Below, one piece after another: positions 1 to 12,759 of a stretch of DNA of 64,000 bases. Below the pieces are notes generated by a model that ran no database searches, was not told where the DNA came from, and saw only the letters and a program-made list of their open reading frames with translations. Within the stretch, counting starts at the first letter, position 1. The number at the start of each line of letters is the position of its first letter. The position numbers were made by a program, and so were the translations under genes. The stretch comes from Welwitschia mirabilis (lineage: Eukaryota; Gnetophyta; Gnetopsida; Welwitschiales): assembly GCA_051453625.1 (NCBI GenBank), contig JBOZIK010000001.1:202365251-202429250 (forward strand). The letters are read 5' to 3'.

Positions 1-479
1 GAGTTACTAAGAGATGTTTTATGGAGAATGTGAAAAATACAAGGTTAGAGATAAATATGCAAATGGATGAGAAAAAATATGTAGTAATAAAATTTTATTA
101 CAGATTAATTAGACATTAGAAGCACATCTTCATAAAAGAGTAATAAGCTCAATTTATCCACATAATTAGAAATGAGCTTTAAAATTCTAGAAAGTATTTT
201 AGAATCACAAGAAATAAAATTTTAAATTTTCCTTTAAGGAAATCAAATGCATATTTGAAAATCTTTTTAGATCCAAAGAAATAGAAAATTTCATATCATT
301 TTCTTATACCACCATTTAGATAACATTTAGCAACATTATAGAAGGTATAAAATAACTTAGTACTAGTAAAGTAATGGACAATTTTGACCTTTATATAAAC
401 TTATTTAAACAAATAGAAAGTTTTATCTATTAAGCAAAATGAAAGAAGCTAAATGATAGTATTTGTGAAATGAAAAACT
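1..479. other. AT-rich sequence, no gene seen
   Basis: No reading frame or repeat could be assigned with confidence. The sequence leads directly into a non-LTR retrotransposon remnant, so part of it may be the badly decayed upstream portion of that element. Confidence 0.5.
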
Positions 480-1010
480 AGAAAAGCTATGATTCTCTTT
501 AAAAAAGATTTAAAAATCAAATTTAAATAATAATAAATTCATTATTATCAATAATATCTTTTATAAGCTTTTGGAAACTTTATTGGGAAAAAAAGTTTAC
601 AATTGTATAGATGAAAAAATTAAGAGAAATTTCATAAGTAAGTTTTTTTTTAATCATTCTACATTTAACCATTTATTCAGTCTTCGTTAATGCTTGGATT
701 TTATTTAAAAAAATAGAAAGAAGACTTTTAGTTACTTTGTTGATTTCTTAAAGGCCTATGATTTAATAATTAAAGGAAACTTATGTAGAGTCTATTCAAT
801 ATAGGTGTGTTTACAAATCTCATTTTTAAAATTCAAATATTATTTAAAAAAGTTATCATTAGATTTGAATATGTTAATTGAAAAGAGTTTTTTGAAAATT
901 TTCAATGAAATTAAAGTAAAACAAGGATGTCATATCTCTCCTGCCTTATTTAAAATGTTTATTGATGAATTAGAGAAATAGATGTATGTATTACAACAAT
1001 GTCATCAATA
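480..1010 (+). pseudogene. Non-LTR retrotransposon reverse transcriptase remnant (copy A)
   Basis: Broken plus-strand frames show reverse transcriptase blocks in the order expected for a plant LINE. Around 655-690 there is HSTFNHLFSLR, around 735-765 FVDFLKAYDLI (the block holding the first catalytic Asp region), and around 914-970 VKQGCHISPALFKMFIDELEK, the usual KQGCPLSP-type block. Several stop codons and frame changes interrupt it, so it cannot make a protein. The KAYD/VKQGC style resembles RTE- or CR1-like plant LINEs more than the L1-type element at 27137-30950, but the clade is an inference. It is followed by non-coding sequence repeated at 2330-3306. Confidence 0.7.
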
Positions 1011-1830
1011 ACATCAAATTCATTTCAAGGCTAAGAGTTCATAAAGGTTCAAGAACATGTCCTATGCTAGCATGTACGAAGAGGAAATTAACCTAGCCTT
1101 TAGGTTTCATTGTGACATTATTATAGAACTAGTTTATGGAAGCATATGATTCCCTTTAGTGGCTTGAGGTCTTAAATCTGGGCTAACAAAGTTGATAACG
1201 ATGTTCTATAAATACGCTCTTCCATATACCATGTGCCATTACAACTCTTTACAATCCCAACTTTGCTTAGGTCATCCTAATGGGGGAAATAGAATAGGAT
1301 GTTGGGGTAGGATACAAAGGAAATGATATCAAATTACTAGTAACTTGAGTATTTAGAGCTCATAATTAGTCAAATACTAATTCTTTACACATGAAGAAGG
1401 AACCTCTTAGGTGCTAGTCCATATGCATCCTTGCATATTGGAAGTTGGTAGTTGTGAAGTACTTACAACTATGTGCAATACAAAGAAGGTAGTTTTTAGT
1501 ATATACATACACTATTTTTCCATTATGACTATTGGCAAGATAGCCTTGAAAGGGCATAGATAGAAGAAGATAGATCAATGAACATATATAGCTTTGCCTT
1601 CCCTACCACGTAAGAGGACTAAGGTAGAAATGCTATAATATATGCCATTTTAATCATGGCGTTTCTTCCTTCATAGCTCAAAGTAAGGTAGCATTGTAAC
1701 TATCTAATAAAACATTATATATATCACCTTGACCATCATTAGAGAATTCAAGTACATCATTCAATGCTAGCTATAGTAATCTAGAGTTATTGGATTTAAT
1801 ATGGCTATTACCTTTTAACTAGTACTAAAT
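854..1830. repeat. Direct repeat, copy A (~1 kb)
   Basis: This block, starting at TATCATTAGATTTGAATATG inside the RT remnant, is repeated in the same orientation at 2330-3306. The copies align along their whole length with many substitutions and small indels. Most of the block is non-coding sequence downstream of the RT fragment. Confidence 0.85.
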
Positions 1831-2229
1831 AAGAGAAGAAAACTGAATACTTAATAAGAACAATTATCTAAACATACCTTTGGAAGTTTTGAAACTCAAT
1901 CTTTAATGTTAGATGATAGTAAACGTCTTTCTTTTAAATGAATGCTAGGAATGGAGCATTAGTGTTCTAAAAAATGCAAATAAGAGGGAAAACATAGAAA
2001 GAATCAGAGAGTTTCAGAGTTAAACAATTAAAAAAGGAAAATTGTAGAAAAAATAGGCATCTTTATATGAATTTTTCATAACTTAAAGAAACTAAGAATG
2101 AAATTTTCTTATTGAAATCACTCAAAACCCCTAAAAAATCTAGATCGAAAGCTCTGTAGAATGTGAAAAAATTTCTTATAATATTTAAAAGCAATGAATA
2201 TTGCTAAGTAGAGGAAATGTGAGGAAAAT

Positions 2230-2329
2230 NNNNNNNNNNNNNNNNNNNNNNNNNNNNNNNNNNNNNNNNNNNNNNNNNNNNNNNNNNNNNNNNNNNNNNN
2301 NNNNNNNNNNNNNNNNNNNNNNNNNNNNN
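2230..2329. other. Assembly gap (100 N)
   Basis: Exactly 100 unknown bases, probably a placeholder of arbitrary size. The second copy of the ~1 kb repeat begins at the first base after it. Confidence 0.99.
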
Positions 2330-3306
2330 TATCATTAGATTTGAATATGTTAATTCAAAAGAGTTTTTTGAAAATTTTCAATGAAATTGAAGTAAAACAA
2401 GGATGTTCTATCCCTCATACCTTATTTAAAATTTTTATTAATGAGTTAGAGAAATGGATGTATGTATTACAACAATTTCATTGATAACATCAAATTCATA
2501 TCAAGGATAAGAATTCATAAAGGTTCAAGAACATGTCCTATGCTAGTATGTACAAAAAGGGGATCAACCTAGCCTTTAGGTTTTACTATGAAATTATTAT
2601 AGAACTAAATTGTGGGAGCATATGATTTTATTTAGTGGCCTAAGGTCTAAATCTGGACTAACAAAGTTGATAATTATGTTCTATACATACACTCTTCCAC
2701 ATACCATGTGCCATTACAACTCTTTACAATCCCAACTTTGCTTAGGTCATCTTGATGGGGGGAAATAGAATAGGATTTTGGGGTAGGATACAAAGAAAAT
2801 GATATCAAACTATTAGTAACTTGAGTATTTGGAGCCCATAATTAGTCAAATACTAATTCCTTACACATGAACAAGGAACCTCTTAGGTACTAGTCCATAT
2901 ACATCCTTGCATATCGAAAGGTGATAGTTGTGAAGTACTTACAATTATGTGTAGTATAAAGAAGGTAGTTTCTAGTATATACATAAACTAGTTTTTTCTA
3001 TTATGGTTATTGGCAAGATAGTCTTAAAAGGGCATAGATATAAGAAGATAGATCAATGAGCATATACAGCTTTGCCTTCACCATCACATAAGAGGATTAA
3101 CGTAGAAATGCTAGAGTGTATGCTAGTTTAATCATGGTATTTCTTCCTTCATAGCTTAAAGGTAAGGTAGCATTGTAACTATCTAATAAAACATGATATA
3201 TATCACTTAAGCATCATTAGAATATTTAAGTACATCATTTAATGCTAGCTATAGTAACCTAGAATTATTAGGCTTAGTATGGCTATTACATTCTAATTAC
3301 TAGTAC
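2330..3306. repeat. Direct repeat, copy B, with short RT remnant
   Basis: Second copy of 854-1830. Its first ~140 bases retain a degenerate plus-strand RT block (KQGCSIPHTLFKIFINELEK). The remainder is the same non-coding sequence as copy A. Homology fades near 3306, where copy A diverges at about 1830. Confidence 0.85.
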
Positions 3307-4084
3307 TTGGATGATGGACATCAAACTTGACATCAAATACAACAACCATATACTTACTAGTTTTTCCTAATTTTCCAAATATATGAATAGGTAAGTCTGA
3401 AGGTTGAAATGCTTCCATATAAAGGAGGTAGACTATGATAAATTCTAGTTATCCTACCTTCATGTCAAGGCATCCCTCATGTATATTCATATGATATAAG
3501 CCTATAATAATGCTCACTACCAAAGAAATTAAGAGCTTCTATACAAACACATAAACTTGTATTAAGTTAACTATACTTATAATAAAATAAGATATTTACA
3601 TGTAGAATGATTTCTTCTTTTTACAACCACTAGCACCAACCCATTCAAAACCAAAGGATTACTCACCTATTATACATAATATGTGATACTTCTATATATA
3701 AGTAAACATATCATATGTGGAGCACAATTACTTGTACAATATGTGTAGAACCTCATACATAGGATTGAGTTAGGAATAATCTACAAGTAATATTGATGTG
3801 TAATAAGTCTTTAGCAGATAAGGATGCATATAAGACATACGATAGCCATACAAACCTTTATACAACATGGTTGGATTGTAGTATGATTAACCTCCATCAT
3901 GTCCTGGTAAGGGGCTTATATTCACACAGGAGTAACAGTAGTCACATACATTTATTACTAGGTGATCCACTTTTTGTGAAGTGAGAAACCATATTACAAC
4001 CATCATTTCAACTTAATGAGGATAATTGAGTTAATTTGAGAAGTGATTTATTAGCACTATTAGGAAGCTAGCTAAATACAAAAT
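3307..4084. other. No gene seen
   Basis: Unassigned AT-rich sequence between the LINE-derived repeats and the outer LTR of the first gypsy element. A short open frame at 3793-3984 has no recognisable motif and was not accepted as a gene. Confidence 0.5.
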
Positions 4085-5286
4085 AAGTGGCTTGATGAGT
4101 TATTGTGTTGGCTTATATAATACATAAATCATGATCCTCCTTATAGTAGGGTCCTAATGTCATTCTTTTCATATGGATAAATTAAGGTAGAGATTAAATA
4201 AAGATAACATAAAAATCTTTTAACTTGCAAGAAATTATAATGAACTAAAAATCAAGGTTGTGAGATATGGCTTGAACTTGAATGGCAAACTAGGAAAACA
4301 AACTAACTCCAAAGGTCTAACTTAAATCATCCAATAGCAAACCTTCACTCTAATGATATCTTGTAATTTTCTAAAACAAAGCTTAAGTTATCAAGACATC
4401 ATGGCTCGGGCCATTTTGATATTCACCACATAAGTGTTGTTGAATTCCTTAGTCATTTGGTCCTTCACAGCCTCTCATAAGCATATAAAGTAAGAACTAA
4501 TGTGCCTAAGATCCATCAAATAAAATAATTATAACTAAGAAATAAACTTAAAGAACTCACTGAATAATCAAAACTACTCAATAATGCAATCTTGATTAAG
4601 CATTAAAAGTATAAGGTTGATCAAAAATCAAAAGAAAAAATGAATAATTACTATTTCATGGAAAATAAGAATTACATTACATTACAAGAAGAAGGTAAAG
4701 CTAATACAGACTCCTCAAATCTAGCCTTAGAGATAGCCCACTCTCAAAGGAGGAGCTTAAAAAGCCATGTTGATGGTGAACATTCTAAGGGTTTTAACTA
4801 TTTTCACAAGCCAAAGGATGTTATAAATGAGGGCACTTGGCCCTTGTTATAAGTATAAATAAGATTAGGTTTTCTTAATTAGGGTTTTACACTTTAGGGT
4901 TTTTAATTAAAAATTTAACACTATTATGATTTCTTAACTTGTTAAAGTTTGATGTCATTTCTACCTAACCCCATAAGCATAAATTAATCACTTTTCTAAT
5001 ATGCCTCTAGAACATAGCTCTTGATCCATTCTTCTTCAAATGACCAATAACATGAGTGACTTGGATAGTGGCACTAGTGTTTTGTAATGATTTTCTTCCA
5101 AATTTCAGCTTATTATCTAGAGTGTCAGAAATAACCTAAAAGTGTAATGGAAAAGTGCATAAGTTTAGAAATTATATTAAAAAGGATTTAAAAAATAATT
5201 TTATGATAAGATGCTAATTTATGTCTTTGCCTAAGCTAAAATGATCAAATAAACTTGGTCTAAATGTAAATTTTTACTTGTTAACA
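4085..5286 (-). repeat. 3' LTR of first gypsy element
   Basis: This block aligns with 11919-12115 (first ~190 bases) and with 16780-17792 (the rest). It is uninterrupted, which is how the split in the other LTR was recognised. The right end reads ...TTGTTAACA at 5280-5286, fitting a minus-strand LTR that starts TG. The left end is placed only to within about 10 bases. Confidence 0.7.
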
Positions 5287-5302
5287 CACTTCCTACCTAG
5301 AC
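5287..5302 (-). other. Polypurine tract candidate
   Basis: On the minus strand the bases just before the 3' LTR read as a purine-rich tract (AGGTAGGAAGTG) immediately followed by TGTTAACA. This is the position and composition expected for the plus-strand priming site of an LTR retrotransposon. Confidence 0.5.
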
Positions 5303-5699
5303 TTTTACTAGACTCTTAGCGAAAAGCATGAGAAAAAAATAAATTAACATGGAAAAATTCTAAGAAAAAATATTCAAGTATGAGAACAATATACCTTTCG
5401 AAAAATTTTAACCAAGTTTTAAAAAATAAGACATCAAAAGCAAAAAATAATTCTTTTAAAAATATATTCCATACTCCTTAACTAGAATTGAACTTTGTTC
5501 TCAAAGTTTGAAAGATGTAAAAAATTAATGTAAATTTTTGAGAACATGATGAAAATTTTGAAAAGAAAGATTCTAATTACATCAATTTTTATTACACTAT
5601 AACTAGAAAAATACTAGAATGTAAACATTTTAAAGTAGAAAAACACTATAATACAAAACACTATAGTGCAAAACATTCTAATGTAAAAGTTAAGTTATC

Positions 5700-6650
5700 A
5701 TGCATGGAAGAAAAATGCAATTTTAACTAAGTGATCGTCTACAAGAAAATAGTCATTCTAATTTTTCTTCCATTTTATGTTGTTTGCATGAGATGTCCTT
5801 TTGATTTTTGATAATTTTCTTCATATTTCCCACAACTTATTAATCCAAGTCTTATGTTCTAATTGCACTTGTTTAAGAAACATCTCACTAGAAGAAGAAG
5901 AAAAAGAATGTTGAGGATAAGGGGAAGGAGAAGAAGGAGAAGGATGAAAAGTTTTTCTAATAGGCTCTTTGCCTTTATGATAAGTTATTGAAGGTACATA
6001 TAGAGTAAAATATGAAGAAATAGAGCAAATAGAAGAAGGATTATGTTGAATTTCTTCTTCTTACTCATATTGTTGTTCTTCAAGTTATTCTTCAGCTATT
6101 GTAGTTGTTTCCCTAGGATCTAACATATATATTTACACTTTTGAACTTGGGTTATTTTTGGAAAGTAATGGTTTATATGTAAGCTCTTCCCCAACCTTTA
6201 CAATTTAAGGTTTGGTATAGGTTATTATAGATAATATCAAAAATCAAGCAAGGTGGTGAAAGATTACTTATATGTCCTAAATAGTTTACAATGGCTCTAA
6301 ACAAAAATTTAATTAATATCAAAAGATCCATTTTCTTGAATAATTCTAATGAGATCTAGATGGCTACTCTAGGAATCTGTGACATATAAACTAAGTAAAA
6401 CATTATGAATTAAAAAGTGAAATAAAGCAAGTTGGGTTTTATGGAAAAACTTACAAGGTAAATTTCCTTCTTTATTGGGTGTATATTCTATGTCTAAGGC
6501 ATGATAACAATATTTTAAAGTTTTTACTAAAGTAAATGTAAAATGCTCTAAATGTTTTACCCCTAAAATAAGTTCAAAGTTAACTAAAAAATTTAAAAGA
6601 AAGCATAGTATATATGAGAATGGATTACCTAAGGGTCTCCATCATCAAAT
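5700..6650 (-). pseudogene. Decayed ORF between protease and 3' LTR, possibly env-position ORF
   Basis: The minus-strand translation is unusually coherent for such AT-rich DNA, with only a few stops. It includes stretches such as FHKTQLALFHFLIHNVLLSL and DLIRIIQENGSFDINQIFV, then a Leu/Pro- and Ser-rich part near 5900. The first stretch resembles the ORF found downstream of pol in Athila and Sirevirus elements (compare 52140-53210). The resemblance is weak and judged by eye. The position directly after protease, without intervening pol domains, suggests that pol was deleted. It is not a functional gene. Confidence 0.35.
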
Positions 6651-8009
6651 GTAGCATTATTGTAGAAGTCAAACACTTATTTTAAGTAGTAGAATGTATT
6701 GTCCTTCTTTAACAACTAATTTCATCCTCTTTTTTTGAACTTTTTTATATGTATAATGAAGCATACATATTAGAAATGAGCCAAAACTTCCTTCTTCAAA
6801 TCCTTGTCTTCCACTCCTTTGTCTAAAAAACCAACAAGAGAGCAAAGAATAAATAGAAGAGTGGTAGGAAGAAGAAGAGAGAAATAAGAGGAATTCAATG
6901 TTAGGTATGAGAAATGAATTTGAAAATAAGATTCATAAGATAAATTGAGAAATATTGATTAAAAATCAACTATAATAGACTTACCCTATGGAACTATGCA
7001 TTCATAGATGTGAAAAAGGACTGAGAATGAAAATTGAATGTGCCTTCTATGAAAAGGATGATGGTAACAGTGGAGATAAGAAGCAATGCCAACTATTTAT
7101 AGAGAATGTAGTTGTGGCTAGTTGAGAACTAGAGATCAGCATGAACAGAGTATTCAACTTATAGGAATTATGAAATTATAAGGAGGATTAAGGTTCTTAT
7201 AGGAATAAGTGTGAATAAGGATCATAAAAATATTCATATTATCAACAATTTGGATTTATTAGTCATGGATCATGGAATGGATCAAAACATTACTTCAAAC
7301 CAAAACAACTAAGCTTTTAGATATGTTTTCTCATAAACAAAGTAGTAAAATTGGCCATGCAAATGGATAGAATAAATGAAAAATATGATAAGGAATAAGC
7401 ATAAACTAAAAAATCTTATGAATGAAAAATATAAAAAATCTTAGCTCAATGAACACTTTCTTAAATTTTTTGTGAATTTAATTTTTATTTTGATATTTAT
7501 TAAGTAAATTTGTCAAAGTTTAAAATCAATAAGAAAATTCTTAAGTTCAAATGTTAAAATAAGCAAACACAAGAGAATCTTCAAATCCCATCTTTTCTTT
7601 CCATAATTCACCTTTTTCATAGTTACACATATCCTTCATTTCAAGCATTTAGATCATCTTAAGCATCTAGTGTTATGACATTTTTTATAAGAGAATAAAG
7701 CATTTTGTTTTTTGAAGAAATTAGTAATGCATTAACAATAGGCATTTATATGTCTAATGTAGTCAATCATGTCATAAGAATATCGCTAGAGCTACATTTT
7801 TAGTAAGCATAAATAGCCTCAATGAAATATTTAAAATTAGATGTGATTCAATCTATAGCATTTCTATGCTTCTCTAATAATTCTTTAAAAGTTGAGACCA
7901 AAGAATTTGAAATCATCATGAGAGGAATAGGTGTGTTTTTAATTTGGAGAAGGATTGAAATTATGAAATTCATAAATAAAATCAACATTATTAGTATCCC
8001 TTGGTAATT
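6651..8009. other. Internal element sequence, no clear domain
   Basis: Continuation of the gypsy interior downstream (minus strand) of protease. The first ~100 bases after the protease block are still weakly coding-like. The rest shows no recognisable domain. A TATA-like tract reads on the minus strand near 7098-7105, but nothing shows that it is used. Confidence 0.4.
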
Positions 8010-8425
8010 AAATAGTATTAAAAATATTCAAGTCCATTGTTATGTTGTCAAATGAAATTTTCATTAACCTATTCCTTCAATTAATAAGAGCATTTAATTT
8101 TTCCAAAAAGAGTCTACCCAAAATAATAGAAACTACATTATGCTTAGTTGAACCCATTTCTAATACAATGAAGTCTACCACGAAGTAACAGTTATCTACT
8201 TAAACAATCAAATCTTTAACAATTCCTAGTGATAACTTCAATGAGTTATTATCTAATTACAATTAGATTTTTATTTTCTTAAAGTGATTTATGCTAAGTG
8301 TCTTATAAATTAAATAGGGCAAAAGATTTATGCTTATCTAAAGATCTAATAAAGCTTACCTCAGGTGTCTGTTTCCTATAGTAATGACTATAGTTAAGAA
8401 ATCAGGGTCTTTATACTTTGGAAAT
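8010..8425 (-). pseudogene. Gypsy aspartic protease remnant
   Basis: Reading the minus strand from 8425 gives PKYKDPDFLTIVITIGN, then ALLDL followed shortly by NLLPY. The latter matches the D-(S/T)-G-like active-site region of Athila/Tat proteases (usually ALLDLGASVNLLPY). Next come VVDFIVLE and IILGRLFLEKLNALIN, matching the conserved VDFIVLD and ILGRPFLATSNALI blocks. In-frame stops and the damaged DLGAS motif show that it is dead. It lies directly after the gag remnant, as expected for gag-pro order. Confidence 0.85.
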
Positions 8426-8429
8426 TTGA

Positions 8430-10063
8430 TTTTGTAAGATTGCACTAGTATGTTATGCTAAAAAGGCCTTTTTCTTAACATGAATTTTCCTTTTGATTGT
8501 ACACGTATCTTTAAAAAATTTTGCATAAGGGGGGATTTGTTTAATGGATTCTAACAAACTTCTTTAAAAATCTCTAAGGCTTCTAGCTATTTTTACATAA
8601 TTTTTCCCTTCATAAGTTATTGTGAAAAGGGTAGAGATTCTTTGTAAATGGACAAAGGTTTTTCTAGTTCATTTAATATTTCATCCTTCTTATTGTTCTT
8701 TGTATTATTTAACTCTTTTCCACTTTGAAGATGAATATCATTATTTTCTTCTATTTGGTTAGGCCCTAATCCTTACATATCCTCTTAGATTTTTTCGTGA
8801 GATCATAAGAAGTTTATTAGGTTTTTTTAGTTTAAAGAAGAGAGGATTTGGACTGTGATTTTTTGAAATTGTTGAAAGTTTTATTCAAGGTAATTCAAGA
8901 GTGAAGCTTGTTTTTGGTTAATCAAGTTTTGATTTTACATGAATTTTCTTAAGGATTCTTTTAAAAAAATAGATGATGAAGTTTGGTGATTTAGTGATAA
9001 ATGGTAGTTTGAGTGGTATTAATTTGATGAGTAAGGATGAAAGGATGATGATGGAAATGAGTTTCTTATTTGACTAATGTGATTTTAATTATAAGATTTA
9101 TGTTGCTTTCAAGAAAAGTTAGGATGCTGCCTTCATCTAGGGTTATAGGTATTTGAATAAGGATCATTGTAATGACTTAGTAAATAATGTCTTATAACAT
9201 TTACTTATTCATTAACTGCACTTTAAAAGAGAAGTATGGAGGAACACTCAACTATTTCATGGAAGTTTATATGATAGATTAACATTTAACTTTGGAGGTT
9301 GATGGTTTACGTGAAGTGGTAAGGGATTTTACTCTTTTTAATAGTTTATATATTTTATTACTAACATCAAAAATTTCAAGCACTCTAAAGATACTAGGGG
9401 ATCTAACTAATGACTACAATCTAGATGATTTAATTACTTTTTCCTAGTTTTTAGAACTCTCAGTTATGGATTTACGACAATTCCAAACTTTGTCTAAGGA
9501 AAAATTCAAAAAGCGATTCCTACTCATCATTTCAACTAATTGTTGATTATTGGATGATAATCCTTTAGAAGAAAAACTAATAACCATACCTAGCTCAAAT
9601 ATATGTGGGGAACATTTTTGAAATAAATCCTTATACCTCTCTAAGATTTGCAAGAAGGATTATTGATATTTCTATTGGCAATTCATGATTTCTTACCTAA
9701 AAGCATTGGATTTATAACTTAAAAAATTAATATAAAATACTTGTTTATATTAGTCCAAGTCCTAGTAGATAGAGGTTTAAGGATCCATAGCTACACTTTA
9801 GCATTTTCCTTCAGGGAAAATAGAAAAAAGGTTAGTTTAAGAGCATCTATAATGTTAAAGAACCAAGGTAAAGTGGATAGCACACATTTGAATTCTTTTA
9901 GATGTAGGTATTGGTCTTTTAATTTTAAGCCATGAAAGTGGGGAATTAATTGAATAGTTGAATGCTTAGAATCTAGCCTACATGGTATTGAGGTTGGAAT
10001 ATGCATGATGAAGTACCTAATCATTGAGGTTGTAAATAATCTCAGAGGGTTTTCATAGGGGAT
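8430..10063 (-). pseudogene. Gypsy gag remnant (Athila type)
   Basis: From the gap edge at 10063 downward the minus strand encodes recognisable Athila-type gag. Segments are PHFHGLKLKDQYLHLKEF near 9930 (usual form FHGL..EDPYLHLKEF), FFLFSLKENAKV near 9795 (FPFSLKDKAKVWL), ERYKDLFQKCSPH near 9640 (ERFKDLLRKCPHH), and near 9160 YSNTYNP and RQHPNFS (usual YNPGWRNHPNFSW). The gag N-terminus is lost in the gap that follows. Several stops and frameshifts interrupt it. Gag would form the virus-like particle of the element. Confidence 0.87.
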
Positions 10064-10818
10064 NNNNNNNNNNNNNNNNNNNNNNNNNNNNNNNNNNNNN
10101 NNNNNNNNNNNNNNNNNNNNNNNNNNNNNNNNNNNNNNNNNNNNNNNNNNNNNNNNNNNNNNNNNNNNNNNNNNNNNNNNNNNNNNNNNNNNNNNNNNNN
10201 NNNNNNNNNNNNNNNNNNNNNNNNNNNNNNNNNNNNNNNNNNNNNNNNNNNNNNNNNNNNNNNNNNNNNNNNNNNNNNNNNNNNNNNNNNNNNNNNNNNN
10301 NNNNNNNNNNNNNNNNNNNNNNNNNNNNNNNNNNNNNNNNNNNNNNNNNNNNNNNNNNNNNNNNNNNNNNNNNNNNNNNNNNNNNNNNNNNNNNNNNNNN
10401 NNNNNNNNNNNNNNNNNNNNNNNNNNNNNNNNNNNNNNNNNNNNNNNNNNNNNNNNNNNNNNNNNNNNNNNNNNNNNNNNNNNNNNNNNNNNNNNNNNNN
10501 NNNNNNNNNNNNNNNNNNNNNNNNNNNNNNNNNNNNNNNNNNNNNNNNNNNNNNNNNNNNNNNNNNNNNNNNNNNNNNNNNNNNNNNNNNNNNNNNNNNN
10601 NNNNNNNNNNNNNNNNNNNNNNNNNNNNNNNNNNNNNNNNNNNNNNNNNNNNNNNNNNNNNNNNNNNNNNNNNNNNNNNNNNNNNNNNNNNNNNNNNNNN
10701 NNNNNNNNNNNNNNNNNNNNNNNNNNNNNNNNNNNNNNNNNNNNNNNNNNNNNNNNNNNNNNNNNNNNNNNNNNNNNNNNNNNNNNNNNNNNNNNNNNNN
10801 NNNNNNNNNNNNNNNNNN
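10064..10818. other. Assembly gap (755 N)
   Basis: Unknown sequence within the gypsy interior. It hides the N-terminal part of gag and part of the leader. Confidence 0.99.
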
Positions 10819-11895
10819 TTGAGCTACTTGCTAGTTAAGTTAGAAGGATTGAAGGTTCTTTAATAACTCTTCATTTAAAAAACATATATTATTATTGTAG
10901 AAAAATTTTGAAAGGTAGGATGAACATTGTGATTGAATTGTTTGGAAGGTTGTTCTCCATGAATCTATTTGTGGGATTAGTTTTTCGAAGGTAGTTTTTA
11001 TTCCTTATTATTAATGGTGTTAGGGTCCATGTTTTTATTAGAAGCAACTCTAAGTAAGAATCTTAGATTATCTTAGATTGAATGCATACCTGACTTAGAC
11101 AAGTTTTAAACGGAGTCTAAAGGTAAAAAAGGTTTCAGATGGGATACAGAGAACTAGTTTTAAGTTTAATAGGCTGATTCTTAGGAAGGTCAATGATGCT
11201 AGTTAGGTATGATAATGGCATTGGTTATTTGGCATTTTTTGCATTAGGAAAAAGTTAGGTATTTGCAAACTCTGCACAAAATATTTCAAGTTATAGGATT
11301 TAGGAAGAAACATAGGAAAAATTAAAATGACAACAATGTTAAAACCAAAACCTAAGGAAATAAATCCTTTTTTTTAATTTTTAGAATTTTTAATAAAAAA
11401 TACTAAACGTAGTAAAAATAAAACCTAACTTGAAAAAATTACAAAAAATGAAAAGAAAAAACAAATGTAAGTCTTATATGATATCCTTATTTTTTTATTT
11501 TTAGAATTTTTAGTAGAAAATACTAAACATAGTAAAAATGAAACATAACTTTAAAAAATAAAAAAATTGCAGAAAACAAAAAGGAAAAACAAATGTAAGT
11601 CCTATATGATTTTTATTACTTAATTTTTCAATCCTCTTTTGGGTCACAAACTTGTATAAAATTCATTAGAATTGCAACACAAAAGATACTGTATTAAAAT
11701 GATATTCAAGTTACAGAAAAAACTAAATAGAACTTAAAAATGAACGAATACCCACCATTTGAAAGAAAAGAAAATACTAAAAAAAAGGGGACTAGTTTGG
11801 GTATCACTAGAAGGGATCGGTACTAACTCTTAGAAGCACTCAAAAACTTAAAAACAAAACTAAAATTTACAAGAAATAAAATATTATATACCTTC
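10819..11895 (-). other. Leader region of first gypsy element
   Basis: Sequence between the gap and the 5' LTR, with no coding motif. It contains a twofold 120 bp tandem repeat (listed separately). Its role as untranslated leader is inferred from its position between LTR and gag. Confidence 0.45.
11366..11610. repeat. Tandem duplication, ~120 bp unit x2
   Basis: The sequence TTAGAATTTTTA followed by AATACTAAAC and AACAAATGTAAGTC recurs with a spacing of 120 bases (anchors at 11381 and 11501). The two units differ at several positions. Confidence 0.8.
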
Positions 11896-11913
11896 TATGA
11901 AGCTACTATGCCA
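11896..11913 (-). other. Degenerate primer-binding site candidate
   Basis: The minus strand reads TGGCATAGTAGC, which retains part of the tRNA-Asp-complementary PBS TGGCGCCGTTGCC typical of Athila/Tat elements. It lies 5 bases from the inferred LTR edge. Only about half of the positions match, so this rests mainly on location. Confidence 0.3.
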
Positions 11914-11918
11914 TTATC

Positions 11919-12115
11919 TGCAACAATAGTGTGAAAAAAGCATTTATGTCAAGCTTTTATAGTTTATAAACCAGGACCCTTATTGTAGTAGAATCTCGAT
12001 GTTGTTCTTTCCATAGGTATAAATCAAGGTAGAAAATAAATGGAGACAACATAAGACTTTCTTAACTTATGAAGAATCAAAATAAACCAAAAACCAAGAT
12101 TGTGATATGGGTTTT
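11919..12115 (-). repeat. 5' LTR of first gypsy element, inner piece
   Basis: Aligns with about 4085-4275 of the intact 3' LTR (shared blocks include CAAGGTAGA...ATAAA...ACATAA and ACCAAGATTGTGATATGG). Homology stops abruptly at about 12110 and resumes at about 16780, showing a later insertion. Confidence 0.7.
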
Positions 12116-12759
12116 TATCATGTACCAACCCTCACAAGACCCAAGTACGTTTATCATACATTACAAGATCTAAATACCTTATTAAACATTATCAAAATTG
12201 AATGTTGCTTGGTAAAGATTAGAGATACATTAATAGCATTATAACACTACCTAATTATTTATTAAATATTTCTAAAAAGACTTAAACTATCATTTTAAGT
12301 AATTAGCATCTATCTTATTTTTAAACTATTACTAAGGTTTGGTAAAACATAATCATAAAGTTCTTTTTAAGGGATTAATTGACAAAAAAATCTCTTTCTC
12401 TTAAGATTTGACTTAAAATTTTTAGTTTCCATTGTATTTAATTAAGGATTTAGACTTAATTGTTAACTAAAGTATTAGATCATATCATACATTAATTGTA
12501 TTTTTAATAACTTTTTAATGCCTAGATGATGCATTAGTAGTAATATAATATTCAAATATCTTGTATTTAACCCTTTGAAATTAAGATGTGTAGGTGAGTT
12601 ATGTATTAATAAATATGATAATTTAGTTATAAAGTAAGGGAATCATAATGAGCATGCTAAGACCTAACAAGATTTGAACTAATCCCAACTAGAACTTTAT
12701 TATCCTTAACCTATTATTAGGAATCTTTCTAAATGTGAATATTAAACTTTTTAAGTTAT

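Noticed and set aside
9741-9935. 64-codon plus-strand frame
   Set aside because: Antisense to the recognisable gypsy gag remnant at 10024-9791.
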